Source: Bacteroidota bacterium (GTDB taxonomy: Bacteria; Bacteroidota; Bacteroidia; Bacteroidales; F082). From it: a DNA stretch of 6,647 nucleotides. This document shows positions 1 through 6,579 of this stretch, one piece after another; the stretch's first letter is position 1; the number at the start of each line of letters is the position of its first letter. The notes under the pieces are model-generated. The model was given only the letters and a program-made list of their open reading frames with translations. It did not search any database and was not told where the DNA came from. The stretch lies in assembly GCA_002686705.1 (NCBI GenBank), contig NYYH01000009.1, forward strand, positions 7,219 to 13,865, in the 5' to 3' direction. A program made the translations under genes and the position numbers.

Positions 1-1
1 T

Positions 2-934
2 GTTACCTGTGCAACATGGAGTGATATTTGGATTAATGAGGGTTTTGCTACTTATGCAAATTATCTAGCCGAAGAATTTATACATGGATGGAGTAGTGGA
101 GTTACTTTTATAGTAGGTAAACAAAACAGTGCAATGTCATCTCCAGGAGGAAGCGTATATATACCTGAAGATGAAATTTATCCTGGAAATGAGGGAAGAA
201 TTTTTAGTGGTAGATTGTCATATAATAAAGGTGGTGCAATAATTCACATTCTTAGGCATGAGATACAGTATGATCCTCTATTTTTTAAGGTACTTGAAAC
301 TTTTCAAACTAATTTTACTGATAGTACAGCTACCGGAGAAAATTTTAAAAATACCGTCGAAGATGTAACTGGAAGGGATTTTGATCAGTTTTTCGACCAA
401 TGGTATTATGGCGAAGGATATCCAATATATAATATTGAATATTATAATTTAGAAGGCACATTTCATATGACATCTTTGCAAACTACGTCTTCCTCAACCC
501 CATTCTTTGATATGTTAATGGATTTTAGGTTGTATTTTGGCGATGGTACTGATACATTGATTTCTATACAACAAAATGAAAATTTGGAGAATGTTGCAAT
601 GTACTTTGGAAAGGATGTACTTTATATTGATATTGACCCTAATAATTGGACTATGGAGCAGTCAAGCGTTTCTGTTAGCATAAAAGAAAAACAAAGCCCT
701 ATTACATTTAGCCTTGGTCAAAACCAATTAACTGAAGATATAATATTGTATTTTGCGGATAAAGAATATGTTAACAAAGACATATTGATTTCTAATATGT
801 CTGGACAGACTGTTTACACAGGACAAACCTCTGATTCTGAATTTAAGATCAATACATCTTTTCTTCCGAAAGGAATATATATTATCACGGCAATGAATGA
901 TGAGCACTCTTCCGTGAAGCGTTTTGTGAAATAA
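2..934 (+). CDS. M1-family zinc metallopeptidase (aminopeptidase), C-terminal part with T9SS sorting domain; 5' end outside window
   Basis: About 310 codons of the 3' end of a gene are open from the left edge. Near the start the frame reads WSDIWINEGFATY. In M1 peptidases this segment follows the HExxH motif, and the Glu of NEGFA (visible residue 13, bases 38-40) is the third zinc ligand. HExxH itself lies upstream and is not visible. Further on, LSYNKGGAIIHILRH (visible residues ~72-86) matches the family's Y-x-K-G segment, whose Tyr (residue 74) stabilises the transition state. The last ~80 residues form a Por-type C-terminal sorting domain: ILISNMSGQTVYTGQ, then LPKGIYIITA, ending KRFVK. 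This marks export by type IX secretion, so the enzyme is probably a surface or extracellular peptidase. ATG at 134 is internal, because homology runs upstream of it. It converges on glnS across 49 bp. The family call is firm; the substrate is unknown. Confidence 0.88.
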   Translation, partial: VTCATWSDIWINEGFATYANYLAEEFIHGWSSGVTFIVGKQNSAMSSPGGSVYIPEDEIYPGNEGRIFSGRLSYNKGGAIIHILRHEIQYDPLFFKVLETFQTNFTDSTATGENFKNTVEDVTGRDFDQFFDQWYYGEGYPIYNIEYYNLEGTFHMTSLQTTSSSTPFFDMLMDFRLYFGDGTDTLISIQQNENLENVAMYFGKDVLYIDIDPNNWTMEQSSVSVSIKEKQSPITFSLGQNQLTEDIILYFADKEYVNKDILISNMSGQTVYTGQTSDSEFKINTSFLPKGIYIITAMNDEHSSVKRFVK

Positions 935-964
935 TTTCCTTGTTTTTTTATCTAAGGTAGAATC

Positions 965-982
965 TATAGTTTTCTCAACTAT
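965..982. terminator. weak hairpin between convergent genes
   Basis: TATAGTT (965-971) and AACTATA (976-982) form a perfect 7-bp, AT-rich stem with a 4-nt loop, directly abutting the glnS stop codon in the short gap where the protease gene and glnS converge. Neither side is followed by a proper T-tract, so a termination role is only a guess based on position. Confidence 0.3.
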
Positions 983-983
983 A

Positions 984-2669
984 TTATTGTCGTTTTTTAG
1001 CCCAGCTATCTCTTAATGGCACTGTACGATTAATCACAAGATTGTCATCGTTACTGTCGGGATCGATGCAAAAGTAGCCTAAGCGCGGAAACTGAATACT
1101 AGTACCGGGTTTGGCATTAATTAATGATGGTTCCAGTTTACAATTATCAAGTATTTTTAATGAATCTGTATTTAGAAATTCTTTAAAATCTTTGTCCTTA
1201 TGTCCTGCCGGGTCTTCATCAGAAAATAAGCGGTCGTAAAGCCTGACCTCTGCATTAATTGCTTCTTTTGCAGAAACCCAATGTATAGTGCCTTTAACCT
1301 TTCTCTGGGCACCACTCCCACCGCTTTTTGTGTCAGGATCGTAAGTACAGTAAATTTCACTTACGTTACCATCATCATCTGTTTTGAAATCTTCACACTT
1401 AATTATGTAGGCACCAATTAATCTAACTTCCCGTTCTGGTCCAAGTCGAAAGAACTTCTTCGGTGGGTCTTCCATAAAGTCATCACGCTCAATAAATATC
1501 TCCTTTGTAAAAGGAACTTTACGGATACCAGCATCAATATCGTTTGGATTGTTCACTATTTCCAATTCTTCAGTTTGATCATCAGGGAAATTAGTAATAA
1601 CAACTTTTACAGGATTAAGGACTCCCATAACACGTGGGGCGATTTGGTTTAAGTGCTCACGAACACTAAACTCCAATAAGCTGACATCTATTACGTTATC
1701 TCGCTTGGCAACGCCAATGCGATCAGCAAAATTTCTGATAGATTCAGGAGTATAACCTCGTCGGCGAAAGCCGGAAATTGTTGGCATCCGTGGGTCACCC
1801 CAGCCGTTAACGTAGTTGTTTTGCACAAGCTCAAGAAGCTTACGTTTACTCATAACCGTATAACTCAGGTTAAGCCTTGCAAATTCAATTTGTTGTGGGC
1901 GATAGGTTCCTTCAATTATCTGATCCAGCGCCCAGTCGTATAAAGGCCGGTGAACTTCAAATTCTAATGTACATATTGAATGGGTTATTCCTTCGATATA
2001 ATCAGATTGACCATGAGCCCAATCATACATTGGATATATACACCAATCGTTTCCTGTACGATGATGTTCTTGATGTAATATGCGATATAGCACAGGATCG
2101 CGCATATGCATATTTGGCGAGCTCATATCAATTTTTGCTCGTAGTATCATAGCACCTGTTTCAAACTCTCCATTCCTCATACGTGCAAATAGATCAAGAC
2201 TTTCCTGTGATGGTCTATTCCGGTAGGGGCTTTCAATACCCGGACGTGTTGGCACACCGCGTTGCTCACTAATTAATTCCTGGGGTTGTTCATCTACATA
2301 GGCTTTTCCTTCTTTAATTAACTTAACTGCCCACTCATATAGTTGACCAAAATAATCAGATGCATACCGAGGTTTTCCATCCCAATTAAAACCCAGCCAT
2401 TCTATGTCTTCTTTGATCGAGTTGATGTATTCAACTTCTTCTTTTTCAGGATTTGTATCATCAAACCTCAAATTACATAAACCGTTGTATGAATTTGCTA
2501 GCCCAAAATTTAAACATATAGACTTTGCATGCCCGATATGAAGATAACCATTCGGTTCAGGAGGAAATCGAAGATGCACTCTGCCCTCATTTTTATTGGC
2601 AACTAAATCCTCTTCAATAATGGATTCAATAAAATTCAGTGATTTTTTTTCGCTTTCCGGAAAACCCAT
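984..2669 (-). CDS. glnS: Glutaminyl-tRNA synthetase (GlnRS)
   Basis: This cytoplasmic class I aminoacyl-tRNA synthetase charges tRNA-Gln with glutamine using ATP. At 561 residues it is about the length of E. coli GlnRS. The [16 protein letters not shown] segment (residues 35-50) carries the HIGH motif at 44-47, and the [11 protein letters not shown] form distinguishes GlnRS from bacterial GluRS. The KMSKS-type loop is VMSKRK (Met273, Lys275). [20 protein letters not shown] is the typical active-site region before it, and roughly residues 345-561 form the two beta-barrels that bind the anticodon. Start is ATG at 2669-2667; there is no clear Shine-Dalgarno, as is usual in Bacteroidota. All catalytic motifs are intact, so the gene should be functional. 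It is a single gene on the minus strand, convergent with the protease and divergent from clcA. Direct glutaminylation is implied for the organism; whether GatCAB is also present cannot be seen here. Confidence 0.97.
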   Translation of the reverse strand: MGFPESEKKSLNFIESIIEEDLVANKNEGRVHLRFPPEPNGYLHIGHAKSICLNFGLANSYNGLCNLRFDDTNPEKEEVEYINSIKEDIEWLGFNWDGKPRYASDYFGQLYEWAVKLIKEGKAYVDEQPQELISEQRGVPTRPGIESPYRNRPSQESLDLFARMRNGEFETGAMILRAKIDMSSPNMHMRDPVLYRILHQEHHRTGNDWCIYPMYDWAHGQSDYIEGITHSICTLEFEVHRPLYDWALDQIIEGTYRPQQIEFARLNLSYTVMSKRKLLELVQNNYVNGWGDPRMPTISGFRRRGYTPESIRNFADRIGVAKRDNVIDVSLLEFSVREHLNQIAPRVMGVLNPVKVVITNFPDDQTEELEIVNNPNDIDAGIRKVPFTKEIFIERDDFMEDPPKKFFRLGPEREVRLIGAYIIKCEDFKTDDDGNVSEIYCTYDPDTKSGGSGAQRKVKGTIHWVSAKEAINAEVRLYDRLFSDEDPAGHKDKDFKEFLNTDSLKILDNCKLEPSLINAKPGTSIQFPRLGYFCIDPDSNDDNLVINRTVPLRDSWAKKRQ

Positions 2670-2779
2670 AATTTTCTATCTTATTATTTTGTGCTTATGT
2701 TTAAAGTGTCTGGATTGAAAATAGTTATAATTCAATCCTCTGTTTCAATGAGTAATGATTTCGAAACTAATTGAACATG

Positions 2780-2812
2780 CAAAATTAATTAGAAATGCAT
2801 TTGTTTTACAAG
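2780..2812 (-). promoter_or_regulatory. possible Bacteroidota-type promoter for glnS
   Basis: On the minus strand TAATTTTG (2787-2780) matches the Bacteroidota -7 consensus TAnnTTTG. A CTTG resembling the -33 element (TTTG) ends 21 nt upstream, at 2812-2809. Start of transcription would fall near 2773, giving a leader of roughly 100 nt before the glnS ATG. The match is by consensus only, and in AT-rich DNA such matches arise by chance. Confidence 0.35.
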
Positions 2813-2886
2813 AAAAGCAATGAAACATAATTTTAATTAATTTGTTGTAATAAACATAAATACAAACTATTAATACATTAGTTCTC

Positions 2887-2914
2887 ACACACATAGTGTG
2901 TACGGTTATGTACA
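2887..2914. repeat. overlapping short palindromes (possible operator)
   Basis: ACACAC-ATA-GTGTGT (2887-2901) is a perfect inverted repeat with 6-bp arms. It overlaps a second one, TGTAC-N6-GTACA (2899-2903 and 2910-2914). The stretch continues with TATTGTGTATA, so the whole patch alternates purines and pyrimidines. It could bind a dimeric regulator of glnS or of a + strand transcript, or it may simply be low-complexity DNA. No regulator is encoded nearby. Confidence 0.3.
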
Positions 2915-2946
2915 TATTGTGTATAATATTGCACATTGAATAGTGG

Positions 2947-3135
2947 TGTCCAATCGGCGATCTTGTATTATCCTCAACAATTACAGACAGTTATGAGGTT
3001 TGGCACAGTATTGGACAAACTTACAATGCAACCATTAAATTTATATTAAGTAAGTCATGAAAACAAGAATCGCAACTTTTTCCTATAAACGATAACATCT
3101 CTCAAACATATCTCCAGGGCTTCGGCCTGTTTTTT
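2947..3135 (+). ncRNA. candidate unannotated small RNA ending at the 3115-3135 terminator
   Basis: Perfect arms TGTCCAAT (2947-2954) and ATTGGACA (3010-3017) enclose a smaller CCTCA/TGAGG pair (2972-2976 and 2994-2998), a nested fold. About 100 nt downstream lies a good + strand intrinsic terminator. There is no + strand gene between the divergent glnS and that terminator, so a non-coding transcript of up to ~190 nt is a reasonable reading. I do not recognise a known RNA family. No TAnnTTTG promoter is visible just ahead of it, and the 5' end is arbitrary, set at the outer arm. Alternatives are a decayed gene remnant or the 3' end of something now lost. Confidence 0.22.
3115..3135 (+). terminator. 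intrinsic terminator with UUCG tetraloop
   Basis: CAGGGC-TTCG-GCCTG forms a GC-rich stem with one bulged G, closed by the very stable C(UUCG)G tetraloop, followed immediately by six Ts (3130-3135). This is a textbook rho-independent terminator on the + strand. Its upstream gene is not apparent. Confidence 0.75.
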
Positions 3136-3140
3136 GTAAA

Positions 3141-3169
3141 TCCCATCGAAATTTTCGATGGGATTTTTT
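3141..3169 (+). terminator. second intrinsic terminator in tandem
   Basis: TCCCATCGAA (3141-3150) and TTCGATGGGA (3154-3163) form a perfect 10-bp stem with a 3-nt loop, followed by six Ts (3164-3169). It lies 5 bp after the end of the first terminator and points the same way, about 25 bp before the clcA promoter-like element. It would insulate clcA from upstream + strand transcription. The opposite strand lacks a good T-tract, so the direction is clear. Confidence 0.8.
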
Positions 3170-3194
3170 CATTTCCGTAATATACCAAATTAAT

Positions 3195-3202
3195 TACTTT
3201 TG
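3195..3202 (+). promoter_or_regulatory. -7 element of the probable clcA promoter
   Basis: TACTTTTG matches the Bacteroidota sigma-ABfr -7 consensus TAnnTTTG and sits 18 bp before the clcA ATG, just after two terminators, where a new promoter is expected. The -33 region (about 3170-3175, ATTTCC) is only a weak match to TTTG. Transcription would start near 3208, giving a leader of roughly a dozen bases. Confidence 0.5.
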
Positions 3203-3220
3203 TATAAACTCAAACGGTTA

Positions 3221-4573
3221 ATGAAATCTCCTGTAATTAAGCAAAAGAGTAAATGGAAGTCAGATCAAAGATTTGCAGATGCAGATACTAAAAACTTCAG
3301 GTTAATTTTTTATGCTTTTGTTGTAGGAGTAGTTGCCGGAACAATCGGTTCTGTTTTTCGGCTTACCCTCGAGTATATTGAGGTTTACAGGGATAAATTA
3401 TATGCAAGTGCCGGCGATTCAGGAATTAGTAGTTGGATATGGCCCATATTATTTGGTATCATAGGTATTACTGTTGCCTTGTTTTTAGTTAAGAGGTTTG
3501 CCCCGGAAGCATCAGGAAGTGGGGTTCAGGAAATTGAAGGTGCCTTAGATGAGATAAGGCCTATGCGCTGGAAACGGATACTGCCTATAAAATTTATTGC
3601 TTCGTTATTTTCGTTAGGAAGTGGTTTATTACTAGGTCGTGAAGGACCTACCATTCAAATTGGTGCCAATGTTGGTAGAATGATCAAAGACATTTTCAAG
3701 CAACCCGATAATAAAACAAATCCTTTGGTTTCATCAGGTGCAGCTGCCGGACTTGCTTGTGCTTTTAATGCACCTTTTGCCGGGATAATTTTTGTTATTG
3801 AAGAAATGCATGGACATTTCAGGTATACTTTTTTTTCAGTTGCAGCAATTATGGTGGCCTCTGGTACGTCAGATTTTGTGGTTAGAGCACTTGTAGGAGC
3901 TGATCCTGTTATTAAAATGACAATCTTTCCAAGACCCGAGATGTCTGCCATATGGTTATTTATAGTCCTTGGTTTGTTCTTTAGTTTAATCGGATATTCG
4001 TTTAATAAATTACTTATTATTGCACTAAATTTTTTCAGCAGCTTATCACGAATTGCATTTATTTTTAGTGGAATTCTTGCAGGGATAGTGATTGTAATTA
4101 TCGGTGCATATTTTCCTGAGATGATCGGGGGCGGTTACCGAACAATTAGTCAGGTACTAAATCAGTCATTTACTTTATCTGTACTTATAGTTCTATTCGT
4201 AGGCCGAATGTTAATGTCGATTTTCAGTTATGGTACTGGTGTTCCCGGAGGTATTTTTGCTCCAATGCTTGCTATTGGTGTTGTATTCGGGATGCTGTTT
4301 GGTAGTGTGGTGAATTATTACTTTCCTGATCTTGTTTCACATCCGGGAATATTTGCCGTGGCTGGAATGGCCGGAATATTTGCCTCAACGGTACGAGCAC
4401 CGCTTACCGGATTAGTATTGGCTGTAGAAATGACCGCAAACTATGAATTGATATTACCACTTATCATTACAACAGTTACAGCATCAGTGGTTACGGCCCA
4501 ACTTGGCAACGAACCAATTTATACAACATTGCTAAAACGTACTTTGGCGATGGAGAAATCGCAGCTTAAATAA
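3221..4573 (+). CDS. clcA: ClcA-type H+/Cl- exchange transporter (CLC family)
   Basis: An inner-membrane CLC antiporter of 450 residues, predicted to exchange two chloride ions for one proton as E. coli ClcA does. All main CLC signatures are present in order. GSGVQEIEGAL has the chloride-binding Ser at 100. GREGP (139-143) has the external gating Glu at 141, equivalent to E. coli E148. AFNAPFAGIIFVIEEM has Glu195, equivalent to the internal proton glutamate E203. GGIFAP lies at 343-348, and NYELILPLIIT has Tyr408, equivalent to Y445. Having both glutamates points to an exchanger, not a channel; Ser at 100 favours chloride over nitrate. The usual Pro after GSGx is Gln103 here. Hydrophobic helices begin near residue 28 and there is no C-terminal CBS domain. 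I chose ATG 3221; the in-frame TTG at 3200 lies inside the promoter-like TACTTTTG and would add seven residues. It is probably its own transcription unit, with a role in acid resistance or chloride balance inferred from the family. Confidence 0.95.
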   Translation: MKSPVIKQKSKWKSDQRFADADTKNFRLIFYAFVVGVVAGTIGSVFRLTLEYIEVYRDKLYASAGDSGISSWIWPILFGIIGITVALFLVKRFAPEASGSGVQEIEGALDEIRPMRWKRILPIKFIASLFSLGSGLLLGREGPTIQIGANVGRMIKDIFKQPDNKTNPLVSSGAAAGLACAFNAPFAGIIFVIEEMHGHFRYTFFSVAAIMVASGTSDFVVRALVGADPVIKMTIFPRPEMSAIWLFIVLGLFFSLIGYSFNKLLIIALNFFSSLSRIAFIFSGILAGIVIVIIGAYFPEMIGGGYRTISQVLNQSFTLSVLIVLFVGRMLMSIFSYGTGVPGGIFAPMLAIGVVFGMLFGSVVNYYFPDLVSHPGIFAVAGMAGIFASTVRAPLTGLVLAVEMTANYELILPLIITTVTASVVTAQLGNEPIYTTLLKRTLAMEKSQLK

Positions 4574-4647
4574 TATTTTTCCATTTGTAACCATTGCCTG
4601 GCTTAGTGAATATTTCAGGTTCTATAGTAATTTAGTTCATTTTATAC

Positions 4648-4655
4648 TATCTTTG
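4648..4655 (+). promoter_or_regulatory. -7 element possibly serving the propeller gene
   Basis: TATCTTTG matches TAnnTTTG and lies 10 bp before the GTG start at 4666. No clear TTTG is seen at the expected -33 distance (about 4625). If real, the mRNA leader would be only a few bases. No terminator was seen in the 92-bp gap after clcA, so read-through from clcA is an alternative. Confidence 0.4.
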
Positions 4656-4665
4656 CTTTACGCGG

Positions 4666-6579
4666 GTGAAGGGGGCTGTTAAAATACTGATACTACCATT
4701 TCTTTCTATTACTATGTCATTTGGGCAGGTAATAGATGTCACAGAATTATATCCCACTAATAAATATTTCTTTCCAAACTTTGAGAAAATTGGCAAAAAT
4801 GCTGACTTGCCGCATTACCGTATAAGCTCTCTTATCGAGGATCATGACGGATATTTGTGGATTGGGACTAAAGATGGAGGCCTCATACGATATGACGGAT
4901 ATGAATTTAACACTTTTGAATTAGACCCTTCAGATCCATATTCACTCTCCAGTAATGATGTTTTCTTTGTTTTCGAAGATTCAAGAAATATGTTATGGGT
5001 TGGAACTGATAATGCACTCAGCTATTATCATCCTTTTCTAAAGCAATTTATGAAAATAAAATTGTTTACTTCCTCTGATACACTTGTGGTCCCGCGAAAT
5101 ATTAAATGTATAAGTGAAACAAAAAACGGCAATTTACTTATAGGTACCAATATCGGAATTTTTGATATATCAAATATCCAGGAGTCAAATTTTCTTGAAC
5201 AAAAAACTCCAGTTATTAATCATGATTCAGTTGGAATTGAAATCAACCATATTTTGCTTCAACCCCAAGACACTTTATTAGCGGGCATAATAATTAAGGA
5301 TATTAAATACGATCCTGATGGCTTTCTTTGGATTCTCTCTGAATCTGAGTTTGGATTTATCAACTACGATGATATACTACTTAACTACAGTCTGCATCAA
5401 TATGGAAATAATATAGACGGAAACTATCAGACACTTGTAGAAACGGATGAGGGAGCTACTATATTTATTGATGATGCAGGAAAAATATGGGTTAACACTC
5501 TCAGTAATCTGGTACGCCTTAAAAATAATGCTGGTTCAATTGAAATAGAAAAAATTCCATATAGTTTAAATACTGAATCAATTGTCGATTTTATTAACAG
5601 GAAAACGTCTGGCAGTAAATTTTGGCTTGGGCATTATGGTATTAACTTAAAACTATTTGATGAAGAAAGTCAAAAGTATTATCCAATAACATTTGCTACA
5701 AATGATATTAATAATATACATGACAAAGGGGTTAGTTGCTTTTTAAAAACACGTTCAGGTGTTATATTTATTGGCACAGCATGGGGAGGATTATATAAAT
5801 TCAATCCTAATGCTGTATTGGTTAATTTTCATCCTCATTTACAATCACTTCATCGAAATCAAACCGATAATCTCAGGTATGTTTTTGAGGATTCGAAAGG
5901 TTTTATATGGATTATTGCCGGAGAGATAAACAGGTGTGATAAAAACACTGGTGAGGTAATAGCAACATACGGTCAACCAAGTAATAGTTATAAAGTGAAT
6001 TTTTATATCTCCAACCAACCTAGTTGGGGACCATCAAGAATTGGTACCGGTTCTTTAACAAAAGGTCAGTGGTATCATATTGCTGGTGTTAGATCGGGTA
6101 ATACAATGACCATTTATGTAAACGGTTCCCCTGTTGCTACTACAACCTCACCATCAACCGGAGGGAATGTAGATAACAATTCAGCATTATTAATTGGAGG
6201 AGGTACATGGAACAGTCATTTAAGAGGAAGCTTAGAGAATCTGTCAATATACTCTACTGCTATTAGTGTACCTGAAATCATTAATAACATGAATGGTAGT
6301 GTAAGTGGAAATAATCTTGCTTTACACTATAATTTTAATGATGGGCCAGGAAGTTCTTCAGTAACCGATGTAAGTACAAATACTAACAATGGAACGTTAA
6401 CTAATTTAAATACAAACACAGCGTGGATAGCTAATGTTTCAGGGGTACCCGTTACTTTAACTGTTACTGATAACAATGGAAATGTACTCGACTTTGATGG
6501 AGGTGGTTATGTAGATGCTGGAAATGCGTCAGGAATTAATTTTGGAACTGTATGTCTTCAAACAAACTTGAACTTTTAG
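4666..6579 (+). CDS. Mosaic ORF: secreted two-component-regulator propeller (Reg_prop) N-terminus joined to a LamG-like fragment
   Basis: A 637-codon ORF with a probable signal peptide (KILILPFLSITMSFGQ, cleaved near residue 20). Residues ~50-435 contain repeats of the Reg_prop type found in the periplasmic sensor of Bacteroidota hybrid histidine kinases, which usually sense polysaccharide breakdown products: EDHDGYLWIGTKDGG (Trp65), FEDSRNMLWVGT (Trp111), GNLLIGTNIGIF, DPDGFLWIL, GKIWVN, FIGTAWGGLYKFNP and FEDSKGFIWII (Trp415). About eight blade-like units are seen, fewer than the usual ~14. After residue ~436 the sequence becomes LamG-like (TKGQWYHIAGVRSGNTMTIYVNG, Trp469) and ends by residue 637. 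The Y_Y_Y domain, membrane helix, kinase, receiver and HTH parts normally expected over more than 1,200 residues are absent. GTG 4666 is the start that keeps the signal peptide; an in-frame stop lies at 4633 and the next ATG (4714) would cut the signal peptide. It cannot signal as a kinase in this form, and may be an assembly chimera or a real rearrangement. Confidence 0.75.
   Translation: MKGAVKILILPFLSITMSFGQVIDVTELYPTNKYFFPNFEKIGKNADLPHYRISSLIEDHDGYLWIGTKDGGLIRYDGYEFNTFELDPSDPYSLSSNDVFFVFEDSRNMLWVGTDNALSYYHPFLKQFMKIKLFTSSDTLVVPRNIKCISETKNGNLLIGTNIGIFDISNIQESNFLEQKTPVINHDSVGIEINHILLQPQDTLLAGIIIKDIKYDPDGFLWILSESEFGFINYDDILLNYSLHQYGNNIDGNYQTLVETDEGATIFIDDAGKIWVNTLSNLVRLKNNAGSIEIEKIPYSLNTESIVDFINRKTSGSKFWLGHYGINLKLFDEESQKYYPITFATNDINNIHDKGVSCFLKTRSGVIFIGTAWGGLYKFNPNAVLVNFHPHLQSLHRNQTDNLRYVFEDSKGFIWIIAGEINRCDKNTGEVIATYGQPSNSYKVNFYISNQPSWGPSRIGTGSLTKGQWYHIAGVRSGNTMTIYVNGSPVATTTSPSTGGNVDNNSALLIGGGTWNSHLRGSLENLSIYSTAISVPEIINNMNGSVSGNNLALHYNFNDGPGSSSVTDVSTNTNNGTLTNLNTNTAWIANVSGVPVTLTVTDNNGNVLDFDGGGYVDAGNASGINFGTVCLQTNLNF
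5975..6549 (+). other. LamG/Laminin_G_3-like repeat segment grafted into the propeller ORF
   Basis: The encoded stretch begins inside one LamG-like jelly roll (KVNFYISNQPSWGPSRIG, then KGQWYHIAGVRSGNTMTIYV, then GSLENLSIYSTAISVPEI). It passes through the linker LALHYNFNDGPGSSSVTD and a short Asn/Thr-rich turn, and ends at the opening strand of a next LamG domain (LDFDGGGYVDAGNASGINFGT, residues ~607-628). It is thus about one repeat period, circularly permuted and lacking the ~40-50 residues that would join FGT to KVNFY. Such tandem LamG arrays occur in large Bacteroidota surface proteins. Boundaries are approximate (±15 bp), judged from where protein similarity to each family fades. Confidence 0.6.

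Larger units (their letters stand above)
2670..3220. other. 551-bp AT-rich intergenic region between divergent glnS and clcA
   Basis: No convincing protein gene is present. Frames here are short, lack plausible starts, or are low-complexity AT artefacts. The region contains, left to right: the glnS upstream region with a possible minus-strand promoter; an alternating purine/pyrimidine, palindrome-rich patch around 2887-2930; a nested inverted repeat at 2947-3017 that overlaps a 38-codon open stretch without a start codon (2944-3060); two + strand terminators at 3115-3135 and 3141-3169; and the clcA promoter-like element at 3195-3202. I see no tRNA and recognise no riboswitch. Confidence 0.7.

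Noticed and set aside
1172..1360. 62-codon minus-strand frame
   Set aside because: It is an out-of-frame shadow within glnS on the same strand.
1877..2152. 91-codon open frame antisense to glnS
   Set aside because: It lies entirely within the strongly supported glnS coding sequence on the other strand and resembles no protein family.
2922..2927. TATAAT as an E. coli-type -10 box
   Set aside because: It has no TTGACA-like partner at 17 bp, and the Bacteroidota main sigma factor uses a different consensus; the AT-rich setting makes it expected by chance.
2745..2936. 63-codon minus-strand frame upstream of glnS
   Set aside because: Its translation is the low-complexity product of AT-rich and alternating CA/TG DNA (many Ile, Cys, Tyr), with no family resemblance.
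2994..3049. 18-codon ATG frame in the glnS-clcA gap
   Set aside because: It is too short, has no ribosome binding context, and competes with the 38-codon frame in the same DNA; chance is sufficient.
3655..3951. 98-codon minus-strand frame in clcA
   Set aside because: It is antisense to the most conserved part of the CLC gene and is explained by its codon pattern.
5970..6552. Insertion sequence as the cause of the LamG insertion
   Set aside because: I found no terminal inverted repeats, flanking target duplication or transposase; the block encodes only LamG-like sequence.
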